Notes: generated by a model from the letters alone, not told the origin. DNA of 64,000 bases from Halosimplex amylolyticum (GCF_051414035.1 NZ_JBLKNW010000004.1:124001-188000), one strand, 5' to 3'; counted from the stretch's first letter, positions 13,763-23,319 are shown. A program made the numbers and translations.

Positions 13763-16357
13763 TCAGTCGCTCTCTGCGCGTTCGTCGGCGGCGCTCGCGC
13801 CGTCGATCAGGTCCTCGGTGTCAGCCTCGGACTCCGCGTCCGCGTCGTCGTCGGGGTCGTCGTCCTCGCCGGCATCGACGTCCGGCAGTTGCGAGATCCA
13901 GTCGCGGATCTGGCCGGCGCTCACACCCTGAATCTCCGTCGCGAGGACGTCGGGGTCGACGTCGTGGAGGTCCTGTGGCGCCTCGACGCCGGCGGTCTCC
14001 AGGCGCTCGGCCGTGGCGGGGCCGACGCCGTCGAGGTCTTCGAGGTCGTCGACGGCCTGGCGGGCCTGGTACTCCCTGAAGTTGCAGATGGGACAGCCCA
14101 GTTCCCAGGGGTCGTCGCCGCTGTGGACGACCAGTTCGGGCAGGTCGTGCTCGTCGCAGTACTCGTCGGTTATCTCGATGTCGCCCCGGCGCGGGAGCGG
14201 CAGCGAGTAGTCGCAGTCCGGGTAGCGCGTACAGCCGACGAGCCGCGAACCCGAGCGGAGCTTCTTGATCGCCAGTTCGCCGCCGTGGGCTTCCCCGCAG
14301 TCCGGACACGCGCCGATGACTTCGTCCTCCGTGTCGTCGGCCTCGTCGGCCTTGCACTGCGGGCAGCCGTGGACGAACGTGTCCCGCCCGGCGAGCATCT
14401 TCACGTGGTTCAGGCCGTGCTCCTCGCAGGTCTCTTCGAGGACGAGCGGCTCGCCCGAACTCGGCAGCGGGAGCGTGTACTGGCAGTCGGGGTAGCCGTC
14501 GCAGCCGACGAAGTACGACCCCTGGCGGCTCTGGCGGATGAGCAGGTCGTGGTCGCTCTCGGGACAGGGGCCGAGGCGGCGGTCGGCCTTGAGCGACTCC
14601 TGGAGGTGGTCGCCGATGTCTTCGCGGGACGCCCGCAGCTCCTCGAACACCCGTTCGAGCATCTCGCGGGACTCCTCCGTCACGTCGTCGAGTGTCGCCT
14701 CGCCGCTGGCGATGGCGGACATGTCGGCTTCGAGCTGGGCCGTCATGTCGTCGCTGACGACGCGGTCGGCGAACTCCTCGGCGGCCTCGACGACCGCCTC
14801 GGCGATGGCGGTCGGTCGCGGCGGGTCGGACTCGATGTACCCGCGGTCGTAGAGCTTCTCGATGGTGTTGTGCCGCGTCGCTTTCGTCCCCAGTCCGAGG
14901 TCCTCCATCTTCTGGATGAGCCGCGACTGGCCGTACCGGCGGGGCGGCTGGGTCTGCTTGGCTTCGAGTTCGACGTCGCTCACGTCGAGGTGTTCGCCCT
15001 CTTCGACGGCCGGCAGGAACGACTCGCTGGCCGACGAGTAGGGGTACACGTCGTGATAGCCCGCCTCGAGCAGGCGCTTGCCCGTGGCCTTGAGCTGGCA
15101 GCCTTTCGCTTCGGCGACGACGCGAAGGTGCTCCCACGTGGCCGGTTCGGCGACCGTCGCGAAAAAGCGGCGGACGACGAGTTCGTACACTTCCCACTCG
15201 TCCTCGGAGAGGGCGCCCCGGTCGGGGAGTTCGCCCGTCGGGTGGATCGGCGGGTGGTCGGTCGTCTCGTCGTCGCCCTCGGTCGCCTCGATCTCGTCCA
15301 GATCGAGCAGCGACTCGGCGTCGTCCCCGAACTCCCGCGTCGCCACGAACTCGTCGAGCAGATCCTCGGGGTCCAGGTCGTCGGGGTAGACGGTGTTGTC
15401 CGTCCGCGGGTAGGTGATGTACCCAGTGGTGTACAGCTCCTCTGCGATGGACATCGCCCGCTGGGCGGAGTAGCCGAGCGAGCCCGCGGCGGAGATGAAC
15501 GCGGTCGTGTTGAACGGCGCCGGCGGGTTGTCCGTGCGCGTGCGCCGGCGGACGGTCGTGATCTCCGCGCTCGTCGCCTCGCGGAGTCGCTCGTAGGCCT
15601 CGGTCGCGTCGTCCTCGTCCCAGACGCGCTCGGCCTCGCTGCCGTCGTCGTCGTAGAAGTACTGCGCCTCGAAGGTGTCGCCGTCTTTCGTCAGGTCGGC
15701 GAACAGCTCCCAGTAGTCCTCGGGGTCGAACGCCTGGATCTCCCGCTCGCGGTCGACGATGAGCTTCAGGGTGGGCGACTGCACCCGCCCGACGGAGATG
15801 AAGTCCTCGCCGAGTTGCCGGGCCGACAGCGAGAGGAAGCGAGTGAGCGCGGCGCCCCACACGAGGTCGATGATCTGGCGGGCCTCGCCGGCGGCGGCCA
15901 GGTCGAAGTCGATGTCGTCCGGTTCGGCGAAGGCGTTCTTGACCTCCCGTTCGGTGATCGAGGAGAAGCGGACCCGCTTGACGGGCACGTCGGTCTCGTC
16001 GCGGATGAGCTCGTAGGCTTCCTTGCCGATGAGTTCGCCCTCGCGGTCGTAGTCGGTCGCGATGACGGCCTCGTCGGCCTCGCGGGCGAGCTGTCGCAGG
16101 GTCGTGACGATGTTCTGCTGGGTCGGCGACTTGACGATGTCGGCGTCGATCAGCTCGACGGGCTCGACGTCGCGCCAGTCGGCGTACTCCTCGGGGAAGT
16201 CGACGCCGACGACGTGACCCGAGAGGCCGACGCAGCGGGTCGCGCCCCACTCGTAGACGTTGACGCCGTTGCGCTGGGTGGTACTCGCGCCGCCGTCGCT
16301 GAGGATCTCGGCGATCCGTCTGGCGGCGTTGTTCTTCTCGGTGATTATCAGCTCCAC
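13763..16357 (-). CDS. topA: DNA topoisomerase I (type IA)
   Basis: Relaxes negative supercoils by transient single-strand breakage. The 864-residue protein has an N-terminal Toprim domain (Glu7; DYDREGE at 102-108), the type IA core with active-site Tyr316 in YITYPRTD, and C-terminal zinc ribbons with paired cysteines (CPESDHD..C.GYPDC, CPQCK, CPDCG, CTRYPDC, CPIC). A helix-hairpin-helix region near residues 775-830 (LDGVGPATAERLE) and an acidic tail complete it. The HhH extension is common in haloarchaeal TopA. Start ATG is complementary to 16355-16357 (MELIITEKNNAARRIA). Confidence 0.96.
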   Translation of the reverse strand: MELIITEKNNAARRIAEILSDGGASTTQRNGVNVYEWGATRCVGLSGHVVGVDFPEEYADWRDVEPVELIDADIVKSPTQQNIVTTLRQLAREADEAVIATDYDREGELIGKEAYELIRDETDVPVKRVRFSSITEREVKNAFAEPDDIDFDLAAAGEARQIIDLVWGAALTRFLSLSARQLGEDFISVGRVQSPTLKLIVDREREIQAFDPEDYWELFADLTKDGDTFEAQYFYDDDGSEAERVWDEDDATEAYERLREATSAEITTVRRRTRTDNPPAPFNTTAFISAAGSLGYSAQRAMSIAEELYTTGYITYPRTDNTVYPDDLDPEDLLDEFVATREFGDDAESLLDLDEIEATEGDDETTDHPPIHPTGELPDRGALSEDEWEVYELVVRRFFATVAEPATWEHLRVVAEAKGCQLKATGKRLLEAGYHDVYPYSSASESFLPAVEEGEHLDVSDVELEAKQTQPPRRYGQSRLIQKMEDLGLGTKATRHNTIEKLYDRGYIESDPPRPTAIAEAVVEAAEEFADRVVSDDMTAQLEADMSAIASGEATLDDVTEESREMLERVFEELRASREDIGDHLQESLKADRRLGPCPESDHDLLIRQSRQGSYFVGCDGYPDCQYTLPLPSSGEPLVLEETCEEHGLNHVKMLAGRDTFVHGCPQCKADEADDTEDEVIGACPDCGEAHGGELAIKKLRSGSRLVGCTRYPDCDYSLPLPRRGDIEITDEYCDEHDLPELVVHSGDDPWELGCPICNFREYQARQAVDDLEDLDGVGPATAERLETAGVEAPQDLHDVDPDVLATEIQGVSAGQIRDWISQLPDVDAGEDDDPDDDADAESEADTEDLIDGASAADERAESD

Positions 16358-16524
16358 CGGGAGCCACCTCCGGGTCCGCGGGAGTCGGTCATGGGAGGCG
16401 ATAGGCGTGTCCCCGCCCTAAAGGTTTCGGGCGAAATCGACCGACAGCGGGCGTGTGCGTACGATCGAGCGCCCGCGAGTGAGCGCGCGGTCGCGTCCCG
16501 CGTGCGCGTGTGCGATGGACTACT

Positions 16525-17661
16525 TCACGCCGCCTGTTCGGCCGCGCCGCTCGACTCCGGCTCTCGCGAAATCGCGCAGGCGGGGTCGTGGCTCGCCCGC
16601 AGCGCGCTCCCGGTCAGCAGGAGGACGCTCGCGGCGAAGAAGAGGCCGCCGACCGGCGACGAGGGGTCCATGAACGCCCAGTAGACGGGCGTGGCCGCCG
16701 CGCCGAAGAGCGCGCCGGCGGCGCCGTAGACGGCAGGCGCACAGCACCCGCAAGCGGTCGCGCCGGCGGTCGTCACGGTGCCGATCATCGCCCGGGGGGA
16801 CTCGATGGCCCCGCCCGCCGTCCACTGCCTGGCGGCGAGCGCGGCGTTGCTCGCGACGAGGCCGCCCAGCACGCCGACGAGCAGCAGCGATCCCAGGGAG
16901 ACGTAGCCCGACAGCGGGATCGCGGGCAGGTAGAACTCCAGCGCCGGCCAGTAGACCAGCGGCGAGGCGACCTGATACGGCGTGACGAACCCCTGGCCGA
17001 CCATGTCGGCCGTCACGTCGGGGTTCACCGAGACCGTGCCCGCCGAGAACGCGTAGAAGACGGCGAACGTCGTGAACGAGACCACCGCGGTTGCCAGGGG
17101 GACCCGCATCCGCAGGACCCGCGGAAACGCGTCCCCCGCGTCGCGCCAGAGGACGTAGCCGATAGCGGCCGGCACCGCGGCGGCGAGCAGGTACCCGAAC
17201 GGGTGATAGAGGCCCTCGTTTGGCATCAGCGTCGGGTAGCCGATCCACGCCGCGAGCAGGAGGCCGAGGCCGACGTACCGCGGTCGCTCCGGCCACTGCC
17301 AGCGGACGACGACGAGGCTCCCGACGGCGAGGAGGGTCGCCGTGACGGCGTTTATCACCGGGAACCAGCGCGTCCAGTCGGGCGTGGCTCCGGGCGTTAT
17401 CTGGACCTCGACGAGGCCGATCGTCCCCGCGATGACCAGGACGACCCCGCCAGAGAAGAGGGCGACACCGGTCCGACCGGTCGCGTCCGCGTCCCGGAGT
17501 GACTTCCAGCCTCCCGCGACGGCGAGGATCCCCAGGATCGTGACCGCGCCGAGCAGCCAGTGAGGGGTCCCGGCGTGGGTCGTCCCGCTGTGGGCGACGA
17601 CGGCGTCGATAGCGCCGGGGAACCCGCGCGCGGCCGCTCCGAGCGCCTGTCCGAGTGTCAT
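16525..17661 (-). CDS. Polytopic membrane protein with CGCCAP motif
   Basis: A 378-residue protein with about nine hydrophobic helices. The most distinctive feature is a cysteine cluster in a late helix (TACGCCAPAVYGAAGALFGAAATP), which could bind a metal or thiol partner. Another two-helix segment (residues 230-300) holds many aromatic residues. The N-terminus includes a small His-containing loop (AHSGTTHAGTPH). I do not recognise a characterised family. It lies upstream of no obvious operon partner; topA is transcribed on the same strand 167 bases before it. Confidence 0.72.
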   Translation of the reverse strand: MTLGQALGAAARGFPGAIDAVVAHSGTTHAGTPHWLLGAVTILGILAVAGGWKSLRDADATGRTGVALFSGGVVLVIAGTIGLVEVQITPGATPDWTRWFPVINAVTATLLAVGSLVVVRWQWPERPRYVGLGLLLAAWIGYPTLMPNEGLYHPFGYLLAAAVPAAIGYVLWRDAGDAFPRVLRMRVPLATAVVSFTTFAVFYAFSAGTVSVNPDVTADMVGQGFVTPYQVASPLVYWPALEFYLPAIPLSGYVSLGSLLLVGVLGGLVASNAALAARQWTAGGAIESPRAMIGTVTTAGATACGCCAPAVYGAAGALFGAAATPVYWAFMDPSSPVGGLFFAASVLLLTGSALRASHDPACAISREPESSGAAEQAA

Positions 17662-17827
17662 TGTCGACTGTCGGGCCCGGACGGTCAAGGACGTTCTGAT
17701 ACGCGAGTCGAAAGGGGCCGCCAGTCCGGCGACCGCGACCGGCCGGAGACGATTCACCAGCGACCGACCCAGGTGGATCCGTCCGCGACGAATACGTTTA
17801 CGGGCGGGTGGTCCCTCCACGCGGACA

Positions 17828-19288
17828 GTGAGCGAATCGGAGAGTCGCGTGGACATGACCACCGGCGCGGTGACGCCGCGCCTGTTCAAACTCGCCTGGC
17901 CGCTCGTCGCCGGCAACCTCCTCCAGACCGCCTACAACCTCGCGGACATGTTCTGGGTGGGGCGCGTCAGTGCCGAGGCCGTCGCCGCCGTCTCCCTGAT
18001 GTTCCCGACCGCCTACCTCTTCATCTCCGTGGCGATGGGGCTGACCGCCGCGACCAACGCCATCGTCTCACAGCACATCGGCGCCGGCAACGAGCGCCGC
18101 GCCGAGCGGACCGTCGCCCAGTCGGTCCTCCTGGCCGTCGCCGTCGCCGTCGCGCTCGGCCTGTTCGGCTTCGCCGTCCGGAACCCGCTCGTCGCCCTCA
18201 TCGGTGCCGAGGGGGCCGTCTTCGACGCCGCCGTCGCCTACATCGAGTTCGTCTTCCTCGCCATCCCCTTCACCTTCCTCTTTTTCGTCTTCCGCTCGTC
18301 ACTGCGGGCCGCCGGCGACACGAAGACCGCGATGTGGCTCGTCGGCGCGAGCGCCGGCCTCAACATCGTCATCGACCCCGTGTTCATCCTCGACTGGGGC
18401 CCGTTCCTCGGCCTCGGCGCGCAGGGCGCGGCCGTCGCCACCTTCATCTCCCGGGGCGTCGCCGCCGCCATCGGCCTGTACATCCTCGTGAACGGCGGCT
18501 GGGGGATCCGCCTCCGACTCGGCGACCTGACTCCCGACCCGGCCATCCTCCGCCACCTCATCGACGTGGGTTACCCCGCGACGTTCGACGGGCTCACGCG
18601 CTCGCTCGCGGCGGTCACCTTCGCCGCGTTCGTCGCCCGCTTCGGCGCCGTCGCCACCGCCGCCTACGGCATCGGAATCAGGCTAATGTCCGTCTCGTGG
18701 ACCGTCTCGGGCGCGGTCGGACAGGCCGCCGCGACCGGCGTCGGACAGAACCTCGGGGCCGTACAGCCCGACCGCGCGGCCGACGTGACGTGGAAGGCCA
18801 CCGGCGGCGCGATGGCCGTCCTCTTCGCCGCCGGCGGGCTGGTCTACGCGTTCCCGGCCATCGCGATGGGCGTGTTCATCGGCGATCAAGCCGTCATCGA
18901 CGCCGGCGTCACCCTGTTGCGGATCATCGCGCCCTTCTGGGCCTTCTTCGGCGGGCTGATGGTGATCCAGGGCGGGTTCCGCGGCGCCGGCCGGACGAAA
19001 GTCGCGTTCGTCCTCTCGCTGCTCTCCCGGTGGATCTTCCGCGTTCCCGTCGCCTTCGCCCTGGCGTACGCCGTCGCGCTCGACCCGGTCTCGGTGACGC
19101 CGGTCGACGTGAACGGGCTCTGGTGGGCGATGGCGTTCTCCAGTGTCGCCTCCTTCCTCGTCGGTGTCCTCTGGTTCCGCCGCGGCGGCTGGCGCGAGGC
19201 CGTCATCGACGATGACGCGGAGGTGCCTGGTGGACCGCGCGCCGGCGGTGAGGGCGTGGACGCCGACGAGGAACTGACGACCGATTAG
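17828..19288 (+). CDS. MATE family efflux transporter
   Basis: A 486-residue protein with about 12 membrane helices in the two-bundle MATE pattern. Characteristic stretches are LAWPLVAGNLLQTAYNLADMFWVG at the N-terminus, SSLRAAGDTKTAMW, and in the second half GIRLMSVSWTVSGAVGQAAATGVGQNLGA and GGFRGAGRTKVAF. It would export drugs or cationic metabolites in exchange for Na+ or H+. The start is GTG 17828. The C-terminal 35 residues are an acidic, soluble tail. Substrate cannot be told from sequence. Confidence 0.93.
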   Translation: MSESESRVDMTTGAVTPRLFKLAWPLVAGNLLQTAYNLADMFWVGRVSAEAVAAVSLMFPTAYLFISVAMGLTAATNAIVSQHIGAGNERRAERTVAQSVLLAVAVAVALGLFGFAVRNPLVALIGAEGAVFDAAVAYIEFVFLAIPFTFLFFVFRSSLRAAGDTKTAMWLVGASAGLNIVIDPVFILDWGPFLGLGAQGAAVATFISRGVAAAIGLYILVNGGWGIRLRLGDLTPDPAILRHLIDVGYPATFDGLTRSLAAVTFAAFVARFGAVATAAYGIGIRLMSVSWTVSGAVGQAAATGVGQNLGAVQPDRAADVTWKATGGAMAVLFAAGGLVYAFPAIAMGVFIGDQAVIDAGVTLLRIIAPFWAFFGGLMVIQGGFRGAGRTKVAFVLSLLSRWIFRVPVAFALAYAVALDPVSVTPVDVNGLWWAMAFSSVASFLVGVLWFRRGGWREAVIDDDAEVPGGPRAGGEGVDADEELTTD

Positions 19289-19515
19289 GGCCAGTCCAGA
19301 CGCTCGGGACCGGTGCGTAAGTTCCGGCTAGCGAGAGGAGGGCCGGACGCAGGCACGGTAGTCCGTCGACGGACTCCAGGTCGGAGCGGGCGCAACCACG
19401 TAATACCAGATTTACGGCGTGAGCCGCCCGTAAACGGAGGTACGGGTTTATTCGGACACCACACATCGTGAGAGTGTCGCATCCGTCGAGTGGGCGCCCG
19501 CCCACGTGATCTCTC

Positions 19516-20481
19516 GTGAATCACGACCCATCACAGGATCCGCAACCGTCACCACAGGAGGGACAGAACCGACCAGCCGAACCGGGAGGGAACCGGTCGC
19601 CGTCGAGTCTCGATCCCATCGAGTTCCAGCGGGATCCAGACACGGGGCGATTCCTCACCACCGAAGAGCGGGCCTACGTGGAACGGCTCAGTCAGCAGTA
19701 TCCGGAACAGGTCCGGCAGGCCTACGAACAGAACGTCTCGCTCGCCGCCGTCGGGCTGGCGGTCCCGCCGAACCTCGGTGACCGGGGAACGCAGGTCGGC
19801 TCGGGGTACCAGCAACAGCAGCCGTCGCCACCGCAGCAACAGCCACCGCAGCAACAGCCACCGCAGCAACAGCCACCACAACAACAGCCACCGCAGCAAC
19901 AGCTACCACAACAACCGCCGCAGCAACAGTCGTCGTTCCCGCAGCAACAAGCCGCGCAGACGGGTCAGCAGCCGACAGGGGGAGTTCAACGACCCCAGCC
20001 GTCGCAACCGCCGCAGCAACAGCCCCGACAGCAACCGTTCGAACAGCCCCAACAGCAACAGTCCCAGCAGCACCCGTCACAACAGCCGTCACAGCAGCAA
20101 CCGCCACAACAGCCACCGCAGCAACAGCCGCCACAGCAACCGCCACAACAGGAACAACGGGGCCAGTCGCGACAGGCGGATCGACCGTACGGACCGGGAG
20201 AGCAGCAGTTCCAGGGATCACAGCCGTCGGCACCCGCCGGCGAACAACCCGCGGCGCAGGTGCAGATGCCCGACCGCGAACAGGCCGCCCAACAGCCCGT
20301 TCAGCCGGAGACGCCGTCGGAATCCGGACAGAGCCCCACGGACGTCCCGATAGAGACGCCGGGGGCGGAGCAAGGGGAGACAGACGTTCCAGTGCAGACC
20401 GGGGGGACGAGTGAGCAAGCGCGACGACCGGGTCAGCGCCGGCGCCGACAGCAGCGCTGGTCGTGGTGGTACAACTGGTGA
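19516..20481 (+). CDS. Gln/Pro-rich disordered protein with basic-aromatic C-terminus
   Basis: A 321-residue protein from GTG 19516. Residues 1-95 form a short folded-looking part (DPIEFQRDPDTGRFLTTEE, AYVERLSQQYPEQVRQAYEQ). Residues about 98-215 are almost only Gln and Pro with a few Ser, built from QQQPP units. Residues 216-300 are mixed Gln/Pro/acidic. The last 20 residues are strongly basic and aromatic (RRRRQQRWSWWYNW). There is no signal peptide. The composition is very unlike the acidic haloarchaeal norm. Long QP tracts suggest a disordered, possibly phase-separating or scaffold protein; function is unknown. The coding frame is supported by the meaningful N- and C-terminal sequences. 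Confidence 0.75.
   Translation: MNHDPSQDPQPSPQEGQNRPAEPGGNRSPSSLDPIEFQRDPDTGRFLTTEERAYVERLSQQYPEQVRQAYEQNVSLAAVGLAVPPNLGDRGTQVGSGYQQQQPSPPQQQPPQQQPPQQQPPQQQPPQQQLPQQPPQQQSSFPQQQAAQTGQQPTGGVQRPQPSQPPQQQPRQQPFEQPQQQQSQQHPSQQPSQQQPPQQPPQQQPPQQPPQQEQRGQSRQADRPYGPGEQQFQGSQPSAPAGEQPAAQVQMPDREQAAQQPVQPETPSESGQSPTDVPIETPGAEQGETDVPVQTGGTSEQARRPGQRRRRQQRWSWWYNW
19811..20160 (+). repeat. Tandem CAGCAACAGCCACCG-type repeats coding for QQQPP
   Basis: About 350 bases consist of variants of the 15-base unit cagcaacagccaccg, in phase with the reading frame, so each unit adds Gln-Gln-Gln-Pro-Pro. CAG and CAA alternate irregularly, and several units are nearly identical. Length variation by slippage between strains is likely. 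Confidence 0.85.
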
Positions 20482-20680
20482 AGACGGGCGCGGCGTCGTC
20501 CGGCGACCCGTCGCCCCGCTTTCGGCCGGGAGTACTCCCATATCGGTCCCAACCCGATCCGGTACCGAACCGCGTCGCTCTCCGGTCGTCGAACGCAGAT
20601 CCCCGAGTACTGGTACGACTCCGGCAGACCCCGACCGAGCAGGGGCCAATCTTGTAGTGGGTTGCGCCCGCACCGCCGGC

Positions 20681-21631
20681 ATGGACTTCGGCTACCACCA
20701 CGCGAGTTTCGACTACGTGGACCGCCCGGACAGCCCCGCCATCGAGTCCACGGTCGAGCGCGCCCAGTGGCTCGAATCCGAGGGGTTCACCTGGTTCTCG
20801 CTGATGGACCACGTCTGGCAGCTCCCATTCGTCGGCCAGCGCGACGAGCCCTTCCTCGACTGCTATACGGCCCTGCCCGCCATCGCGCAGGCAACAGACA
20901 CGCTGGAACTGAGCGCACTCGTCACCTGCCCGCACTACCGGAACCCCGGCTACCTCGGCCGCACTCTGGCCACCCTCGACCACGTCTCGGGCGGCCGCGC
21001 CGTGCTCGGCATCGGCGCCGGCTGGTACGAGGACGAGTACGACGCGATGGATCTGGAGTACCCGGACATCGCCACCCGAAATCGACAGATGCGCGAGACC
21101 ATCGAGATCTGCCGGGCGATGTGGACCGAGGACTCGCCCGTCTCCTACCAGGGCGAGCACTACGAGATAGACGACTTCTACTGCGATCCCAAGCCCGACG
21201 ACGGGATTCCAGTGCTCGTCGGCGGTGGCGGCGAGGAGCTGACCCTGCGCGCGACCGCGGAGTACGCCGACCGCTGGAACGTCCCCTCGGGCGACCCCGA
21301 CGCCATCGACCACAAGCTCGACGTGCTCGAAGGCCACTGCGAGGACCTCGGCACCGACGACGACGCCATCACGAAGACCGTCGGCAACCGGACCGTCATC
21401 CGGGAGTCGAGCGAGGACGCCCACGAGACCTACGAGGAACTGATGGCGCGGACCGAGGAGGGACCGACGCCGCGCGAGGAAGGCCGGGGTACCGTCGGGT
21501 CGCCGGCCGAAGTCGCGCACCGGCTGGAGCGATTCGACGAGGTCGGCGTCGACACGTTCATGCTCATGGTCCCCTCGAACGACCGCCGCACCGTCGAGTT
21601 GTTCGTCGACGAAGTGATGGGCTCGGTGTAG
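20681..21631 (+). CDS. LLM-class (F420-dependent) oxidoreductase
   Basis: A 316-residue luciferase-like TIM-barrel protein. It begins MDFGYHHASFDY and contains family stretches WFSLMDHVWQLPF, LATLDHVSGGRAVLGIGAGWYEDEY and PVLVGGGGEELTLR, the latter two lining the flavin site in F420-dependent enzymes. Haloarchaea make F420, so hydride transfer with F420 is likely; the substrate is unknown. The start ATG 20681 is chosen over an upstream in-frame extension that is Arg/Ser-rich and unlike the family. It is convergent with gatB. Confidence 0.9.
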   Translation: MDFGYHHASFDYVDRPDSPAIESTVERAQWLESEGFTWFSLMDHVWQLPFVGQRDEPFLDCYTALPAIAQATDTLELSALVTCPHYRNPGYLGRTLATLDHVSGGRAVLGIGAGWYEDEYDAMDLEYPDIATRNRQMRETIEICRAMWTEDSPVSYQGEHYEIDDFYCDPKPDDGIPVLVGGGGEELTLRATAEYADRWNVPSGDPDAIDHKLDVLEGHCEDLGTDDDAITKTVGNRTVIRESSEDAHETYEELMARTEEGPTPREEGRGTVGSPAEVAHRLERFDEVGVDTFMLMVPSNDRRTVELFVDEVMGSV

Positions 21632-21693
21632 ACTCTCGGCCGGCGTCGACTGCACCGGCACTCGCCGTCGTCTCGGAATCGAAAACCTGGACC

Positions 21694-21726
21694 AAAAAGC
21701 CGAACGCTCGCTTCGTTCGCGTTCGG
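21694..21726 (-). terminator. Hairpin plus T-run terminator for gatB
   Basis: On the minus strand, CCGAACGC (complement of 21719-21726) and GCGTTCGG (complement of 21700-21707) form a perfect 8-bp stem around an 11-base loop. It is followed by CTTTTT (complement of 21694-21699). It sits just beyond the gatB stop codon, as an intrinsic terminator should. Confidence 0.6.
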
Positions 21727-21729
21727 TGA

Positions 21730-23220
21730 CTATCCGTCCAGTTCGTCCCGCAGCAACTGATTCACGTCCCCGGGGTCCGCCGACCCTCCCGTCTTCTGCA
21801 TGACCTGCCCGACGAGGAAGTTGATGGCACCGCCCTCGCCGTCGTGGTAGTCCTCGACGGCGTCGGGGTTCTCGTCGATGGCTTCGACCACTGCGTCCTG
21901 GATCTCGTCGCCGCTGGTCTTGCCGAGGCCCTCGCGCTCGACGATGTCGTCGGGGGCGTCGCCGTCGTCGAGCATCCCGCGGAGCACGGTCTCGCGGGCG
22001 TTCTTGGTCGTGATCTCGTCGGTGGCGACGAGTTCGACGAGGCGCTCGATCTCGTCGAAGCGGTCGGAGACGTCCGTGATCTGCATGTCGCGGTAGTTCA
22101 ACTCGCCCAGGAGTTCGTCGGCGACCCACGTCGCGGCCAGGTCGGGGTCGAACTGCTCGGCGACGTCCTCGAAGAAGTCCGCGACCTCTTTCGTGCTCGT
22201 GAGTTTGTCCGCGGCCTCCTCGTTGAGGCCGTACTCCTCGCGGAAGCGCTCGCGGCGTGCGTCCGGGAGCTCCGGGATGTCGATCGCCTGTTTCCAGTCG
22301 CTGACGCGCAGCGGCGGCAGGTCGGCCTCGCGGAAGTAGCGGTAGTCCTTCTCCTCCTCCTTGGAGCGCATCGAGAGAGTGACGCCCTTGGACTCGTCCC
22401 AGTGGCGGGTCTCCTGCTCGACGGCGCGGCCGCGCTGGATCGCGTTCTTCTGGCGGGTCTCCTCGTAGGCCAGCGCCTTCTCGGCGCCTTTGTGACTGGA
22501 GATGTTCTTGACCTCCGTGCGGTTCGGGTCGGTCTCGTCCAGGACCGACGCGTCGATCTCGTCGGCGTCCACGTCACTCAGGTCGACGATGGAGAGGTTT
22601 GCGTCCACGCGCAGGGAGCCGTCGCGGGTCGCGTCGAAGATGCCGAGGTACTCCAGCACCTCGGTGAGTTTGGCGAGGAACGAGCGGACTTCGTCCGGCG
22701 AGCGGAAGTCCGGCTTTGTGACGATCTCCATCAGCGGCGTGCCCGCGCGGTTGTAGTCGACCAGCGTGTAGTCCGCGGTGTCGATCGAGCCGCCCTTGTG
22801 CTGGAGGCTGCCGGGATCCTCTTCGAGGTGGGCGCGGCGGATGTCGACCGAGCGGCGTTCGCCCTCGACGGAGAACTCGAGTTCGCCGTCCTGGCAGATC
22901 GCGGCGTCGTACTGGGTGATCTGGAAGTTCTTGGGCAGGTCGGGGTAGTAGTAGTTCTTCCGGTGGAACGTGGTCTCCTCGGGGATGGTGGCGTCGATGG
23001 CCTTGCCGACCTTGACGGCGGCCTCGACGGCGCCCTCGTTGAGAACCGGGAGCGCGCCGGGCAGGCCCAGACACACCGGGCAGGTGTGGGTGTTGGGCTC
23101 GTCGTCGCCGACGTCGGTCGAGCAGTCGCAGAAGATCTTCGTGTCCGTCTCGAGCTGGACGTGGACCTCCAGCCCGATGACGGTCGCGAGGTCTCCCGTC
23201 TCGACGGCTTGTGCGGTCAT
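21730..23220 (-). CDS. gatB: Aspartyl/glutamyl-tRNA amidotransferase subunit B
   Basis: Subunit of GatCAB, which converts misacylated Glu-tRNA-Gln or Asp-tRNA-Asn to the amide forms. The 496-residue protein has the cradle domain with a zinc site (Cys31, Cys33, Cys47, Cys50 in FCDCSTD...CPVCLGLPG), the kinase-like motif YYYPDLPKNFQITQYD, the VDYNRAGTPLMEIVT block and a C-terminal helical plus YqeY-like tail ending NQLLRDEL. Length is standard. GatA and GatC are not in the window. Start ATG is complementary to 23218-23220. Confidence 0.97.
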   Translation of the reverse strand: MTAQAVETGDLATVIGLEVHVQLETDTKIFCDCSTDVGDDEPNTHTCPVCLGLPGALPVLNEGAVEAAVKVGKAIDATIPEETTFHRKNYYYPDLPKNFQITQYDAAICQDGELEFSVEGERRSVDIRRAHLEEDPGSLQHKGGSIDTADYTLVDYNRAGTPLMEIVTKPDFRSPDEVRSFLAKLTEVLEYLGIFDATRDGSLRVDANLSIVDLSDVDADEIDASVLDETDPNRTEVKNISSHKGAEKALAYEETRQKNAIQRGRAVEQETRHWDESKGVTLSMRSKEEEKDYRYFREADLPPLRVSDWKQAIDIPELPDARRERFREEYGLNEEAADKLTSTKEVADFFEDVAEQFDPDLAATWVADELLGELNYRDMQITDVSDRFDEIERLVELVATDEITTKNARETVLRGMLDDGDAPDDIVEREGLGKTSGDEIQDAVVEAIDENPDAVEDYHDGEGGAINFLVGQVMQKTGGSADPGDVNQLLRDELDG

Positions 23221-23319
23221 TACCCGCGATTCGTGACGGCCCGGCTAAAGGCTAACGACCACGTGCGGGGAGAGAGACGATGGGTTCGACCCCTCGCGGG
23301 AGCGACCCGAGGCCGCGGG

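Noticed and set aside
13889..16684. 931-codon open frame opposite topA
   Set aside because: Antisense shadow; topA motifs on the other strand are unmistakable.
19688..22129. Open frame crossing the Gln/Pro-rich gene, the oxidoreductase gene and part of gatB on the minus strand
   Set aside because: It runs across three clear genes in the wrong frame and has repeats of Val/Ala derived from the CAG/CAA tract.
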